A stretch of 64,000 nucleotides of DNA from Pteria penguin. Its lineage: Eukaryota; Mollusca; Bivalvia; Pterioida; Pteriidae. The stretch spans positions 61,524,806-61,588,805 of the forward strand of contig CM068583.1 of the NCBI GenBank assembly GCA_035048485.1, given 5' to 3'. A model generated the notes under the pieces. That model searched no databases. It had not been told where the DNA came from and was given only the letters and a program-made list of their open reading frames with translations. This document shows positions 13,601-26,756 of the stretch, piece after piece. How positions within the stretch are numbered: the first letter of the stretch is position 1; every line of letters starts with the position of its first letter. The position numbers and the translations under genes were made by a program.

Positions 13601-16600
13601 TTGTAATGGTGCTGAATACAACTTATGTCAGAGAACGCTGCTTTGTAATGGTGCTGAATACAACTGATCTCAGGTAACGCCGCTTTCTAATGGTACGGAA
13701 TATAGCTGATGTCAGATAACGCCGCTTTGTAATGGTACTGAATATAACTGATGTCAGATAACGCCGCTTTCTAATGGTACTGAATATAACTGATGTCAGA
13801 TAACGCCGCTTTGTAATGGTACTGAATATAACTGATGTCAGATAACGCCGCTTTGTAATGGTACTGAATATAACTGATGTCAGATAACGCCGCTTTGTAA
13901 TTATACTGAATAGAACTGATGTCAGGTAAAGCCGCTTTGTAATGGTACTCAATACAACTGATGTCAGATAACGCCGCTTTGTAATGGTACTGAACATAGC
14001 TGATGTCAGATAACGCCGCTTTGTAATGGTACTGAATACAACTTATGTCAGATAACGCCGCTTTGTAATGGTACTGCATAAAACTAATGTCAGATAACGC
14101 CGCTTGGTAATGGAACTGAATATAACTCATGTCAGATAACGCCGTTTTGTAATGGTACTGAATATAACTGATGTCCAATAATGTCGCTTTGTAATGGTAC
14201 TGAATATAACTATTGTCAGATAACGCCGCTTTGTAATGGTACAGAATATAACTGATGTCAGGTAACGCCGCTTTGTAATGGTACTAATACACCTGATGTC
14301 AGATAACGCCGTTTTGTAATGGTACTGAATACAACTGATGTCAGATAACGCCGCTTTGTAATGGTACAGAATATAACTGATGTCAGGTAACATCGCTTTG
14401 TAATGGTACTGAATATAACTGATGTCAGATAACGCCGCTTGGTAATGGAACTGAATATAACTCATGTCAGATAACGCCGCTTTGTAATGGTACTGAATAT
14501 AACTGATGTCAAATAACGTCGCTTTGTAATGGTACTGAATATAACTGATGTCAGATAACGCCGCTTTGTAATGGTACAGAATATAACTGATGTCAGGTAA
14601 CGCCGCTTTGTAATGGTACTAATACACCTGATGTCAGATAACGCCGCTTTGTAATTGTACAGAATATAAATGATGTCAGGTAACATCGCTTTGTAATGGT
14701 ACTGAATATAACTGATGTCAAATAACACCGCTTTGTAATGGTACTGAATATAGCTGTTGTCAGATAACACCGCTTTGTAATGATACTGAATACAACTGAT
14801 GTCAGATAACGCTGCTTTGTAATAGTGCTGAATACAACTGATATCAGATAACGTCGCTTTGTAATGGTACTGAATATAACTGATGTCAGATAACACCGGT
14901 TTCTAATGGTACTGAATATAACTAATGTCAGATAACGCCGCTTGGTAAAGAAACTGAATATAACTCATGTCACATAACGCCGCTTTGTAATGGTACTGAA
15001 TATAACTGATGTCAAATAACGTCGCTTTGTAATGGTACTGAATATAACTGATGTCAGATAACGCCGCTTTCTAATGGTACAGAATATAATTGATGTCAAG
15101 TAACGCCGCTTTGTAATGGTACTAATACACCTGATGTCAGATAACGCCGCTTTGTAATGGTACTGAATACAACTGATGTCAGATAACGCCGCTTTGTAAT
15201 GGTACTGAATATAACTGATGTCAAATAACACCGCTTTGTAATGGTACTGAATATAGCTGATATCAGATAACACCGCTTTGTAATGATACTGAATACAACT
15301 GATGTCAGAAAACGCCGCTTTGTAATAGTGCTGAATACAACTGATATCAGGTAACGTCGCTTTCTAATGGTACTGAATATAACTGATGTCAGATAACACC
15401 CGTTTCTAATGGTACTGAATATAACTGATGTCAGTTTACGGCGCTTTGTAATGGTACTGAATATAACTGATGTCAGAAAACGCCGCTTCGTAATGGTACA
15501 ATATATAACTGATGTCAGATAACGCCACTTTGTAATGATACTGAATACAACTGATATCAGATAACGCCGCTATTTAATGGTACTGAATACAACTGATGTA
15601 AGATAACGCCGCTTTGTAATGGTGCTGAATACAACTGCTGTCAGGTAACGCCGTTTTCTAATGGTACTGAATATAACTGATGTCAGATAACACCGCTTTG
15701 TAATGGTACCGAATACAAATGTTGTCAGATAACACCGCTTTGTAATGATACTGAATAAAACTGATGTCATATAACGCCGCTTTGGAATGGTACTGAATAT
15801 AACTGATGTCAGATAACACCGCTTTGTAATTATACTGAATAGAACTGATGTCAGATAAAGCCGCTTTGTAATGGTACTCAATACAACTGATGTCAGATAA
15901 CGCCGCTTTGTAATGGTACTGAATATAACTGATGTCAAATAACGCCGCTTTCTAATGGTGCTGAATAGAATTGATGTCAAATAACGCCACTTTCTAATGC
16001 TACTGAATATAACTGATGTCAAATAACGCCGCTTTGTAATGGTACTGAATATAACTCATGTCAGATAACGCCGCTTTGTAATGGTACTGAATACAACTGA
16101 TGTCAAATAACGCCGCTTTGTAATGGTGCTGAATATAACTGATGTCAGGTAATGCCGCTTTGTAATGGTACAGAATATAACTGATGTCAGATAACGCCAC
16201 TTTGTAACGGTGGTGAATACAACTGATGTCCGATAACACCGCTTTGTAATGGTACTGAATACAACTGATGTCAGATGACGTCGCTTTGTAATGGTACTGA
16301 ATATAGCTGATGTCAGATAACACCGCTTTCTAATGGTACTGAATATAACTGATGTCAGGTAACGCCGCTTTGTAATGGTACTGAATACAACTGATGTCAG
16401 ATAACACCGCTTTGTAATGGTGCTGAATACAACTGATGTCAGATAACGCCGCTTTGTAATGCTACTGAATACAACAGATGTCAGATAACGCCGCTTTCTA
16501 ATGGTACTGAATATAACTGATGTCAGGTAACGCCGCTTTGTAATGGTACTGAATACAACTGATGTCAGATAACACCGCTTTGTAATGGTACTGAATACAA

Positions 16601-16999
16601 CTGACGTGAGATAACGCCGCTTTGTAATGGTACTGAATACAACTGATGCCAGACAAAGCCGTTTTGTAATGGTACTGAATATAGTTGATGTGAGATAACA
16701 GCGCTTTCTAATGGTATTGAATATAACTCATGTCAGATAACGTCGCTTTGTAATGGTACTGAATACAACTGATGTCAGATAACGTCGATTTCTAATGGAA
16801 CTGAATATAACTCATGTCAGATAACGCCGCTTTGTAATGGTACTGAATATAACTGATGTCAGAAAACGTCGATTTGTAATAGTACTCAATACAACTGATA
16901 TCAGATAACGCCGCTTTGTAATGGTGCTGAGTAGAACTGATGTCAGATAACGTCGCTTTCTAATGGTACTGAATATAGCTGATGTCAGATAACGCCGCT

Positions 17000-18425
17000 T
17001 TGTAATGGTACTGAATACCACTTATGTCAGGTAACGCCGCTTTGTAATGGTACTGAATATAACTGATGTCAGATAACGCCGCTTTGTAATGGTACTGAAT
17101 ATAACTGATGTCAAATAACGCCGCTTTGTAATGGTGCTGAATAGAATTGATGTCAAACAACGCCGCTTTCTAATGCTACTGAATATAACTGATGTCAAAT
17201 AACGCCGCTTTGTAATGGTACTGAATATAACTCATGTCAGATAACGCCGCTTTGTAATGGTACTGAATATAACTGATATCAAATAACGCCGCTTTGTAAT
17301 GGTACTGAATAGAACTGATGTCAGGTAACGCCGCTTTGTAATGGTACAGAATATAACTGATGTCAGATAACGCCACTTTGTAACGGTGCTGAATACAACT
17401 GATGTCCGATAACACCGCTTTGTAATGGTACTGAATACAACTGATATCAGATAACGCCGCTTTGTAATGGTACTGCATAAAACTGATGTCAGATAAAGCC
17501 GCTTGGTAATGGAAATGAACATAACTGATTTCAGACAACGCCGCTTTGTAATGGTACTGAATATAACTGATGTCAGATAACGCCGCTTTGTAATGGTACT
17601 AATACACCTGATATCAGATAACACCACTTTGTAACGGTGCTGAATATAACTGATGTCTGATAACGTCGCTTTGTAATGGTACTCAATACAACTGATGTCA
17701 GATAACGCCGCTTTGTAATGGTACTCAATACAACTGATATCAAATAACACCGCTTTGTAATGGTGCTGAATACAACTGATGTCAGATGTTGTCGCTTTGT
17801 AATGGTACTGAATATAGCTGATGTCAGATACCACCGCTTTCTAATGGTACTGAATATAACTGATGTCAGGTAACGCCGCTTTGTAATGGTACTGAATACA
17901 ACTGATGTCAGATAACACCGCTTTGTAATGGTGCTGAATACAACTGATGTCAGATAACGCCGCTTTGTAATGGTACTGAATACAACTGATGTCAGATAAC
18001 GCCGCTTTCTAATCGTACTGAATACAACTGATGTCAGGTAACGCCGCTTTGTAATGGTACTGAATGCAACTGATGTCAGATAACACCGCTTTGTAATGGT
18101 ACTGAATATAATTGACGTGAGATAACGCCGCTTTGTAATGGTACTGAATACAACTGATGTCAGATAACGCCGCTTTGTAATGGTACTCAATAGAACTGAA
18201 ATCAGATAACGCCACTTGTAATGGTACTGAATATAATTGATGTCAGATAACGCCGCTTTGTAATGGTACTGAATATAACTGATGTCAGATAACGCCGCTT
18301 TGTAATGGTGCTGAAAACAACTGATGTCAGATAACACCGCTTTGTAATGGTACTGAATGTAACTGATGTCAGATAACGCCGCTTTGTAATGGTACTGAAT
18401 ATTACTGATGTCAGATAACGCCGCT
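17000..18425. repeat. recent segmental duplication inside the satellite, copy 1
   Basis: A 1,426-bp block (34 monomers, one or two of them short) is followed at once by a nearly identical block. Two long open frames in copy 1 (17,176-17,538 and 17,232-17,834) recur with identical translations exactly 1,426 bp further on. Boundaries are approximate. Confidence 0.8.
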
Positions 18426-19851
18426 TTGTAATGGTACTGAACACCACTTATGTCAGGTAACGCCGCTTTGTAATGGTACTGAATATAACTGATGTCAGAT
18501 AACGCCGCTTTGTAATGGTACTGAATATAACTGATGTCAAATAACGCCGCTTTGTAATGGTGCTGAATAGAATTGATGTCAAACAACGCCGCTTTCTAAT
18601 GCTACTGAATATAACTGATGTCAAATAACGCCGCTTTGTAATGGTACTGAATATAACTCATGTCAGATAACGCCGCTTTGTAATGGTACTGAATATAACT
18701 GATATCAAATAACGCCGCTTTGTAATGGTACTGAATAGAACTGATGTCAGGTAACGCCGCTTTGTAATGGTACAGAATATAACTGATGTCAGATAACGCC
18801 ACTTTGTAACGGTGCTGAATACAACTGATGTCCGATAACACCGCTTTGTAATGGTACTGAATACAACTGATATCAGATAACGCCGCTTTGTAATGGTACT
18901 GCATAAAACTGATGTCAGATAAAGCCGCTTGGTAATGGAAATGAACATAACTGATTTCAGACAACGCCGCTTTGTAATGGTACTGAATATAACTGATGTC
19001 AGATAACGCCGCTTTGTAATGGTACTAATACACCTGATATCAGATAACACCACTTTGTAACGGTGCTGAATATAACTGATGTCTGATAACGTCGCTTTGT
19101 AATGGTACTCAATACAACTGATGTCAGATAACGCCGCTTTGTAATGGTACTCAATACAACTGATATCAAATAACACCGCTTTGTAATGGTGCTGAATACA
19201 ACTGATGTCAGATGTTGTCGCTTTGTAATGGTACTGAATATAGCTGATGTCAGATACCACCGCTTTCTAATGGTACTGAATATAACTGATGTCAGGTAAC
19301 GCCGCTTTGTAATGGTACTGAATACAACTGATGTCAGATAACACCGCTTTGTAATGGTGCTGAATACAACTGATGTCAGATAACGCCGCTTTGTAATGGT
19401 ACTGAATACAACTGATGTCAGATAACGCCGCTTTCTAATCGTACTGAATACAACTGATGTCAGGTAACGCCGCTTTGTAATGGTACTGAATGCAACTGAT
19501 GTCAGATAACACCGCTTTGTAATGGTACTGAATATAATTGACGTGAGATAACGCCGCTTTGTAATGGTACTGAATACAACTGATGTCAGATAACGCCGCT
19601 TTGTAATGGTACTCAATAGAACTGAAATCAGATAACGCCACTTGTAATGGTACTGAATATAATTGATGTCAGATAACGCCGCTTTGTAATGGTACTGAAT
19701 ATAACTGATGTCAGATAACGCCGCTTTGTAATGGTGCTGAAAACAACTGATGTCAGATAACACCGCTTTGTAATGGTACTGAATGTAACTGATGTCAGAT
19801 AACGCCGCTTTGTAATGGTACTGAATATAACTGATGTCAGATAACGCCGCT
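18426..19851. repeat. recent segmental duplication inside the satellite, copy 2
   Basis: Second copy of the 1,426-bp block. The copies differ by only a few substitutions, such as TATTACT against TATAACT near the end, so this is the youngest amplification event visible in the array. Confidence 0.8.
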
Positions 19852-22800
19852 TTGTAATGGTACTGAATATAACTGATGTCAGATAACGCCGCTTGTAATG
19901 GTACTGAATACAACTGTTGTCAAATAACGCCGTTTTCTAATGGTACTGAATACATCTGATGTCAGATAACACCGCTTTGTAATGGTACTGAAGATAACTG
20001 ATGTCAGATAACGCCACTTGTAATGGTACTGAATACAACTGATGTCAGATAACGTCGTTTGTAATGGTACTGGATATAACTGATGTCAGATAACACCGCT
20101 TTGTAATGGTGGTGAATATAACTGATGTCAGATAACGCCGATTTGTAATGGTACTGAATATAACTGATGTCAAATAACGCCGCTTTGTAATGGTACTGAA
20201 TATAACTGATGTCAGATAACAACGCTTTATAATGGTGCTGAATATAACTGATGTCAGATAAGACCGCTCTGTAATGGTACTGAATATAACTGATGTCAGA
20301 TAACATCGCTTTGTAATGGTACTGAATACAACTGATGTCAGGTAACGCCGCTTTGTAATGGTACTGAATATAGCTGATGTCAGATAACACCGCTTTGTAA
20401 TGGTACTGAATAGAACTGATGTCAGGTAACGCAGCTTTGTAATGGTGCTGAATATAACTGATGTCAGATAACCCTGCTTTGTAATGGTGCTGAAGACAAC
20501 TGATGTCAGATAACATCGCTTTGTAATGGTACTAAATACAACTGATGTCAGATAACTCCACTTTGTAATGGTACTCAATATAACTGATGTCAGATAACAC
20601 CGCTTTGTAATGGTACTGAATACAACTGATGTCAGGTAACGCAGCTTTGTAATGGTGCTGAATATAACTGATGTCAGATAACACCCCTTTGTAATGGTAC
20701 TGAATACAACTGATGTCAGGTAACGCCGTTTTGTAATGGTACTGAATATAACTGATGTCAGATAACTCTGCTTTGTAATGGTAATGAATATAATTGATGT
20801 CAGATAAAACCGCTTTGTAATGGTACTAAATATAGCTGATGTCAGATAACGCCGCTTGTAATGGTGCTGAATATAACTGATGTCAGATAACATCGCTTTG
20901 TAATGGTACTAAATATAACTGGAGTCAGATAACACCGCTTTGTAATTGTACTGAATACAACTGATGTCAGATAACGCCGGTCTGTAATGGTACTCAATAT
21001 AACTGATGTCAAATAACATCGCTTTGTAATGGTGCTGAATACAACAGATATCAGGTAACGTCGCTTGTAATGGTGCTGAATATAACTGATGTCAGATAAA
21101 GCCGCTTGTAATGGTACTGAATATAACTGATGTCAGATAACACCGCTTTGTAATGGTACTGAATATAACTGATGTCAGATAACATCGCTTTGTAATGGTA
21201 CTGAATACAACTGATGTCAGATAACGTTGCTTTCTATAGGTACTGAATATAACTGATGTCAGATAACGCCGCTTTGTAATGGTACTGAATATAAGTGATG
21301 TCAGATAACATCGCTTTGTAATGGTACTGAATACAAGTGATGTCAGATAACGTCGCTTTCTATAGGTACTGAATATAACTGATGTCAGATAACGCCGTTT
21401 TGTAATGGTGCTGAATACAACTGATGTCAGATACCGCTGTGTAATGGTACTGAATATAACTGATGTCAGATAACGCCGCTTTGTAATGGTACTGAATAGA
21501 ACTGATGTCAGATAACGCCGCTTTGTAATGGTACTGAATACAACTGATGTCAGATAACACCGCTTTGTAATGGTACTCAATACAACTTATGTCAGATAAC
21601 GCCGCTTGTAATGGTGCTGAATATAACTGATGTCAGATAACACCGCTTTGTAATGGTACTGAATATAACTGATGTCAGATAACACCGCTTTGTAATGGGA
21701 CTGAATACAACTGATGTCAGGTAACGCAGCCTTGTAATGGTGCTGAATATAACTGATGTCAGATAACACCCATTTGTAATGGTACTGAATACAACTGATG
21801 TCAGGTAACGCCGCTTTGTAATGGTACTGAATATAACTGATGTCAGATAACTCTGCTTTGTAATGGTACTGAATATAATTGATGTCAGATAACACCGGTT
21901 TGTAATGGTACTAAATATAGCTGATGTCAGATAACGCCGCTTGTAATGGTGCTGAATATAACTGATGTCAGATAACACCGCTTTGTAATGGTACTGAATA
22001 CAGATGATGTCAGATAACATCGCTTTGTAATGGTACTAAATACAACTGGAGTCAGATAACACCGCTTTGTAATGGTACTGAATATAACGGATGTCAGATA
22101 ACGCCGCTCTGTAATGGTACTGAATATAACTGATGTCAGGTAACGCGGCTTTGTAATGGTACTTGATACAACAGATATCAGGTAACGCGTTTTGTAATAG
22201 TACTGAATATAACTGATGTCAGATAACATCGCTTTGTAATGGTACTGAATACAACTGATGTCAGATAACGTTGCTTTCTATAGGTACTGAATATAACTGA
22301 TGTCAGATAACACCGCTTTGTAATGGTACTGAATATAACTGATGTCAGATAACGCTGCTTTGTAATGGTACTGAATACAACTGATGTCAGATAACGCCGC
22401 TTTGTAATGGTACTGAATATAACTGATGTCAGATAACATCGCTTTGTAATGGTACTGAATACAAGTGATGTCAGATAACGTCGCTTTCTATAGGTACTGA
22501 ATATAACTGATGTCAGATAACGCCGTTTTCTAATGGTACTGAATAGAACTGATGTCAGATAACGCCGCTTTGTAATGGTACTGAATACAACTGATGTCAA
22601 ATAACGCCGCTTTGTAATGGTACTGAATACAACTGATGTCAGATAACACCGCTTTGTAATGGTACTGAAGATAACTGATGTCAGATAACGCCACTTGTAA
22701 TGGGAGTGAATACAACTGATGTCAGATAACACCGCTTTGTAATGGTGCTGAATATAACTGATGTCAGATAACGCCGCTTTGTAATGGTACTGAATAGAAC

Positions 22801-23235
22801 TGATGTCAGATAACATCGCTTTGTAATGGTGCTGAATACAACTGATGTCAGATAACGCCGCTCTGTAATGGTACTGGATACAACAGATATCAGGTAACGC
22901 GGCTTTGTAATGGTACTGAATATAACTGATGTCAGATAACGCCGCTTGTAATGGTACTGAATATAACTGATGTCAGATAACGTCGCTTTGTAATGTTGCT
23001 GAATACAACTGATGTCAGATAACGCCGCTCTGTAATGGTACTGGATACAACAGATATCAGGTAACGCGGCTTTGTAATGGTACTGAATATAACTGATGTC
23101 AGATAACATCGCTTTGTAATGGTACTAAATACAACTGATGTCAGATAACGTCGCTTTGTAATGGTACTGAATATAATTGATGTCAGATAACGCCGCTCTG
23201 TAATGGTACTCAATACAACTGATGTCAGATAACGG

Positions 23236-23608
23236 CTCTTTATTAATTACATTGAAACTGTACTAACAAAACTGCACAATAATTTTCAATAATGACAATC
23301 AATAATAGCAATTCCTATCATGTGAAGTAAAACTTTATATCATACCATTTCCAGAATAGGAAACAAAATATTGTAAAGCACTTGGTGCATTACATATTTT
23401 TCCCATTCACTACTGCTAACATACATCAATGAAACACAAAAACATAAAAACAATCGCTAACACAATTATGGGGACATTTTATAATGTCTTGACAAAGTAC
23501 GTAATATAATTAATATTAATTTCGTTTTGTGATCTGTTCTATTCCATATGTTTGTAAACACGCTTCCACCGAAAAAATCGGGGTTTTTTTTTTTTTTTTT
23601 GGTTTGTG
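23236..23608. other. unique AT-rich sequence with poly-T tract, no gene seen
   Basis: The satellite stops abruptly at about 23,235. The following sequence is AT-rich with a homopolymer T run at 23,584-23,600. I see no gene in it. Confidence 0.5.
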
Positions 23609-24004
23609 TACGGAAGCCTATACGTGCCACATAAAAGAAAAAATAATTATGTCGTTGTAATGACTTATATGTTACAAAAACGGATGTCAATATTACGACT
23701 TCTTATCTCGTTATTCCGACATAATATCTCATAAATCTACTTACAACACAGCAATACCAGGCACCAAAACGTTTTTGTACAAATCTCATAATTACGACAA
23801 ATAAAGGATGTCGTTATTACGACATATTATCTCGTGATTAAAATTCGTAATAACGATATAATTTGTCATTATAACGAGATAAGTCGTAATAACGACATCC
23901 GCTGTATATCGTAATAACGAGATATTAAGTCGTAATAACAACATATATGTCTTTATAACAACATAATTAATTTTTCTTTTATATGACACGTGTTGGCTTC
24001 CGTA
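23609..24004. mobile_element. MITE with ~50-bp TIRs, possible TA target duplication
   Basis: The left end starts TACGGAAGCC and continues with CGTG, ATAAAAGAAAAA and TAATTATGT. The right end, read in reverse, starts TACGGAAGCC and continues with the same blocks, so the imperfect terminal inverted repeats are about 50 bp. A TA at each outer edge fits Tc1/mariner-type insertion. The interior is built of short inverted repeats around TCGTAATAACGA and has no coding capacity. It is non-autonomous, and the transposase that moved it is not in this window. Confidence 0.75.
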
Positions 24005-24106
24005 TTTATCCATTTATTCAATTATCACCATTACCAGCTTGTTTTTCCGTTGATCCGTTATGATTTTCTCTTTTTCCTATTTTCCTATCGTATGAGTGTT
24101 AGAGCT

Positions 24107-24389
24107 AATCTCTCACACAGAGGGCGCTACCCTGCTCTCCGCTTTTCCATTCCGTTGTCGGCTCGAAGCTGTTTTACAAGATTCTTTTAAAACAAGGAAA
24201 ATCCCATATAATGGTATAACAAATCAATTAACTTTTTACTAAAAAGGCTTTTACATTGGGTACCCCATGTAAGTCACTTATACTTTTAAATGGGATTTTC
24301 CAGTTTTACAAGAATCTAGTCAAACAACTTCGAGCTGATAACATATGGTAAAAGCGGATATTAGTGTAGCGCCCTCTGTATGAGAGATT
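24107..24389. mobile_element. foldback MITE with ~100-bp TIRs
   Basis: The left arm AATCTCTCACACAGAGGGCG is matched in inverted orientation by the right arm (AATCTCTCATACAGAGGGCG on the other strand). Pairing continues through CTCGAAG, TTTTACAAG and GGAAAATCCCAT for about 100 bp. There is no coding capacity and no clear target duplication. Confidence 0.7.
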
Positions 24390-24555
24390 GCGTCAGAGCG
24401 CGTCTGGGTCAATGAAAAATCCCAGGTAGTGTCGCCAGTAGTTTATAACTGACATCAATATCTCATATTTCTCAGCTCAGTTTTCATTCACAACATAAAA
24501 TTATGTTCTCCTTATTATCTTTTTATCGTTTCACGTAAATTAGTACTGTGTATAT

Positions 24556-24557
<2 letters not shown>

Positions 24558-24597
<40 letters not shown>
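24558..24597. repeat. (CT)n microsatellite
   Basis: Twenty uninterrupted CT units. The Arg/Glu-repeat open frame across it is an artefact of the repeat. Confidence 0.95.
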
Positions 24598-24599
<2 letters not shown>

Positions 24600-24600
<1 letters not shown>

Positions 24601-25440
24601 AGTGTGTGCCCTGTTTATCTATGTGTTTGTATTTTTTATTGGTACCCAAACATAGTTTTGGAGGGGCTGGGGTTTGGTTGCCCCAGAATCTTCCCCTTAC
24701 AAAGATATGCCTTTCTATCTTATAATTCAACAAACATTTTTTAATGTCAATAATATACCAATGATGATAACTTTGAAATTCTTATAATTGACATAAATTA
24801 TGGTTATAATATCAACCAGATACAACATAATTAATAGAGATTTGAAAAATATTGGCACTTTGGGACAGTTAGTATCCAGATGGAGAGCTTTTCGCGTTTT
24901 GCTAGTTAGACCCTCCACCAGGCACTTTCAGTCCCCATACTTTATACTAGGAATTTTGAAGGGATAAGTTTAATTATGCCTAGGGTACCAGTTTTTAGTA
25001 AAAGAAACATAAGGACAGGACATTTTCTTTCACGCCCACATTCATACCTTATACAAATACAATGGATGAAGAGACAAAGTTTTGCACTAATGCTATACAT
25101 TTGATTTGATTTGATTTGATTTGATTTGATCATAAAAAGGAATACTATACAAAAGAAACTAAGAGTTTGAGAAACATTGATCAAACAGCTCTTTCATTGA
25201 TCAACAGCTCACAGTATAAACAAAAATCTCCACTGGGACCATGTATTGTTAAATTCTTCTAAACTATCATTCTTAATGGAAATATATTCCTCAGTTTTAT
25301 AATTATACTGAAGACAATTAGGCTACCAACAAAGCTAGGAATTTTGCTTTGTTTTAAGCACTTATATGTATAATATTTCGTGATAAGGATAATGAAGTTT
25401 GTGACTAAATTATTTTTGGATGACTGTTCACCAAACAGAA
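24600..25440. other. intergenic sequence with (TTTGA)n at 25,100-25,130
   Basis: Six TTTGA units are the only ordered feature. Short open frames on both strands lack domains or splice context. The right part may be the degraded 3' tail of LINE A. Confidence 0.4.
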
Positions 25441-25448
25441 CATTTTTC

Positions 25449-25757
25449 TTATTTTAAAAAAAGGATAGAAAAATTAGTTTTATTGTATATTTGTCTAGAT
25501 AAAAATCTCCACAGGTCAGAGATTTTTGGACAACTATAAAAGACATGTTCTATATTTTCACTATCCTCATTACAAAATGAACAAATATCCGTCGCTTTTA
25601 TTTTTATCTTTTTAAGGTAAATACCCACTGGTATAATTCTATGAAGTATTCTAAACTGTAGCCACTGAACTGAAGAATCAAAAGTGGTTTTGAAACAAGA
25701 TTTAAAAACATCTTTTGTATTCAAATCATATGGGCCAATTGTATTCCACCTTTGTAG
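25449..25757 (-). pseudogene. LINE A, C-terminal zinc-knuckle fragment
   Basis: Minus-strand frame of about 100 codons with the C-terminal signature of an APE-type LINE ORF2. It has QWLQFRILHRIIP, then a Cys/His cluster (CSFCN, then IEHVFYSC), then LW: the zf-RVT-like region after the reverse transcriptase. The frame enters from LINE B sequence at its 5' side without its own start. Its upstream part appears to lie at 38.47-40.47 kb, because that LINE ends just before this region in the family's domain order. This implies LINE B inserted into LINE A, with some ORF2 codons lost at the junction. Confidence 0.65.
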
Positions 25758-25765
25758 CTTCAAGT

Positions 25766-26468
25766 TTCAAGTTTTTATTTTTTCTCATTCGTTGTACATA
25801 ACAACATGGAGAACATATACATAAATAATTTGATCATAATCATCACGCATGCGCAAGATATTCACATTAATATACATGTACATCACAATATTGATAATAA
25901 ATATCGATAATAAATAAATATTATTAGTATATATATTTAACCCGGAGGGTTGACTCTCTCATGAACAAGCTGTATATATTTACATAATTCTAACAGCAAA
26001 GTTTCATTTTTTGATGCAAATAAATTGTGAAATTTTATAATATTAGGTCTTATGTAAAACATCTCTGGTATATAATCACGTCTAATATCGTTAAGAGCTG
26101 GACATATAAGAACATAATGCATTTCATCACCAATATCAGTATTACAGAAATGACATTTCCTTTGATCTCTATCTATATTTAGCCATCTTCCAGTTTCTAT
26201 TGGTAATTTATGGTTAGTTGTTCTAAACCTGGCTAAAATACGTTGTTTGTGTATAGAAATATTAGATGATATATAATTTTGGCATTTAAATATTGAATTA
26301 GTAAAAAGTCTATAAATAATACCTTTAGATGATTCATTACATAACGCTGACCAATTTTGGATAAATTGATCTTTCAACTTTTGCTTTATATGACATATAA
26401 TCCAATTACTATTCAAGTTGTTCACATTATGTAAAACATTTGATATACCACAATTGTCTAATATTTTC
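25766..26468 (-). pseudogene. LINE B, C-terminal ORF2 segment and 3' end
   Basis: The minus-strand frame ends at 25,937. It carries the C-terminal region of the same LINE whose 5' part lies at 33,958-38,160. Features are a DQFIQNW-type helix, a segment KQRILARFRTTNHKLPIETG, and a Cys/His cluster CHFCN...DEMHYVLICP. The upstream edge is the TTAA at 26,469-26,472. Across the transposon the reading frame rejoins exactly with the codons at 33,958 if one TTAA is removed. Below 25,937 is an AT-rich 3' UTR that ends near AAAAAATAAAAACTTG at about 25,770. The longer open frame that runs on to 26,671 is LINE sequence fused to transposon terminus. Confidence 0.8.
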
Positions 26469-26472
26469 TTAA
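26469..26472. other. TTAA target-site duplication, left
   Basis: TTAA directly outside the left terminal inverted repeat. The other copy is at 33,954-33,957. Confidence 0.85.
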
Positions 26473-26660
26473 AGGGGACCGGAAGAATGAATTTACGATT
26501 TTCTAATTTTAGATTTATGACAATTCCTTTGACTATGAAACTTTTTTGTAATCCCAATTTTATCGATTTGTTCTTATAAAGGTGTAAAAATGCAACGATT
26601 TGCTTATCAATACTTCGGGAACTTTCGCAACTTTCCGTGACTCGTACTTTCCGAAGTAGT

Positions 26661-26680
26661 TGTGACGTCATATCTACCCA
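26661..26680 (+). promoter_or_regulatory. subterminal 20-bp motif, left copy (THAP gene promoter)
   Basis: TGTGACGTCATATCTACCCA, 188 bp from the element end and 77 bp upstream of the THAP ATG. It includes a CRE-like TGACGTCA. It is mirrored at the other end, which suggests a binding site for the element's own THAP protein or a shared bidirectional promoter element. Confidence 0.6.
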
Positions 26681-26756
26681 GCGCCAAACATAAAATAATA
26701 AGTTAGTTACAGTAAGTTCTGAGAAAAAATTAATGTTTTAAAGTTTATTGGGGGAA

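Larger units (their letters stand above)
1641..23235. repeat. 42-bp satellite array, about 21.6 kb
   Basis: Continuous tandem array with a 42-bp monomer whose core reads TAACGCCGCTTTGTAATGG, followed by TACTGAATATAACTGATG and TCAGA. About 510 monomers fit. Variation recurs at fixed places: TTTGT/TTTCT, GGTAC/GGTGC, TATAACT/TACAACT, CAGAT/CAAAT/CAGGT. Some monomers are 40 bp (CACTTGTAATGG). Because 42 is divisible by three and the minus-strand consensus lacks stops in two frames, it gives many long open frames of 14-residue repeats (YIQYHYKAALSDIS or STITKRRYLTSVIF). These change frame at every indel, have no splice or promoter context, and are not proteins. Higher-order blocks of about 3.0-4.3 kb recur. 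Confidence 0.97.

Noticed and set aside
1585..23213. Dozens of long open frames of 14-residue repeats on the minus strand
   Set aside because: They follow from a 42-bp satellite with stop-free frames, switch frame at each indel, and have no promoter, splice or domain context.
1641..23235. CRISPR array
   Set aside because: No unique spacers: monomers abut each other, and the host is a metazoan.
24515..24733. Arg/Glu-repeat protein
   Set aside because: Translation of the (CT)n microsatellite.
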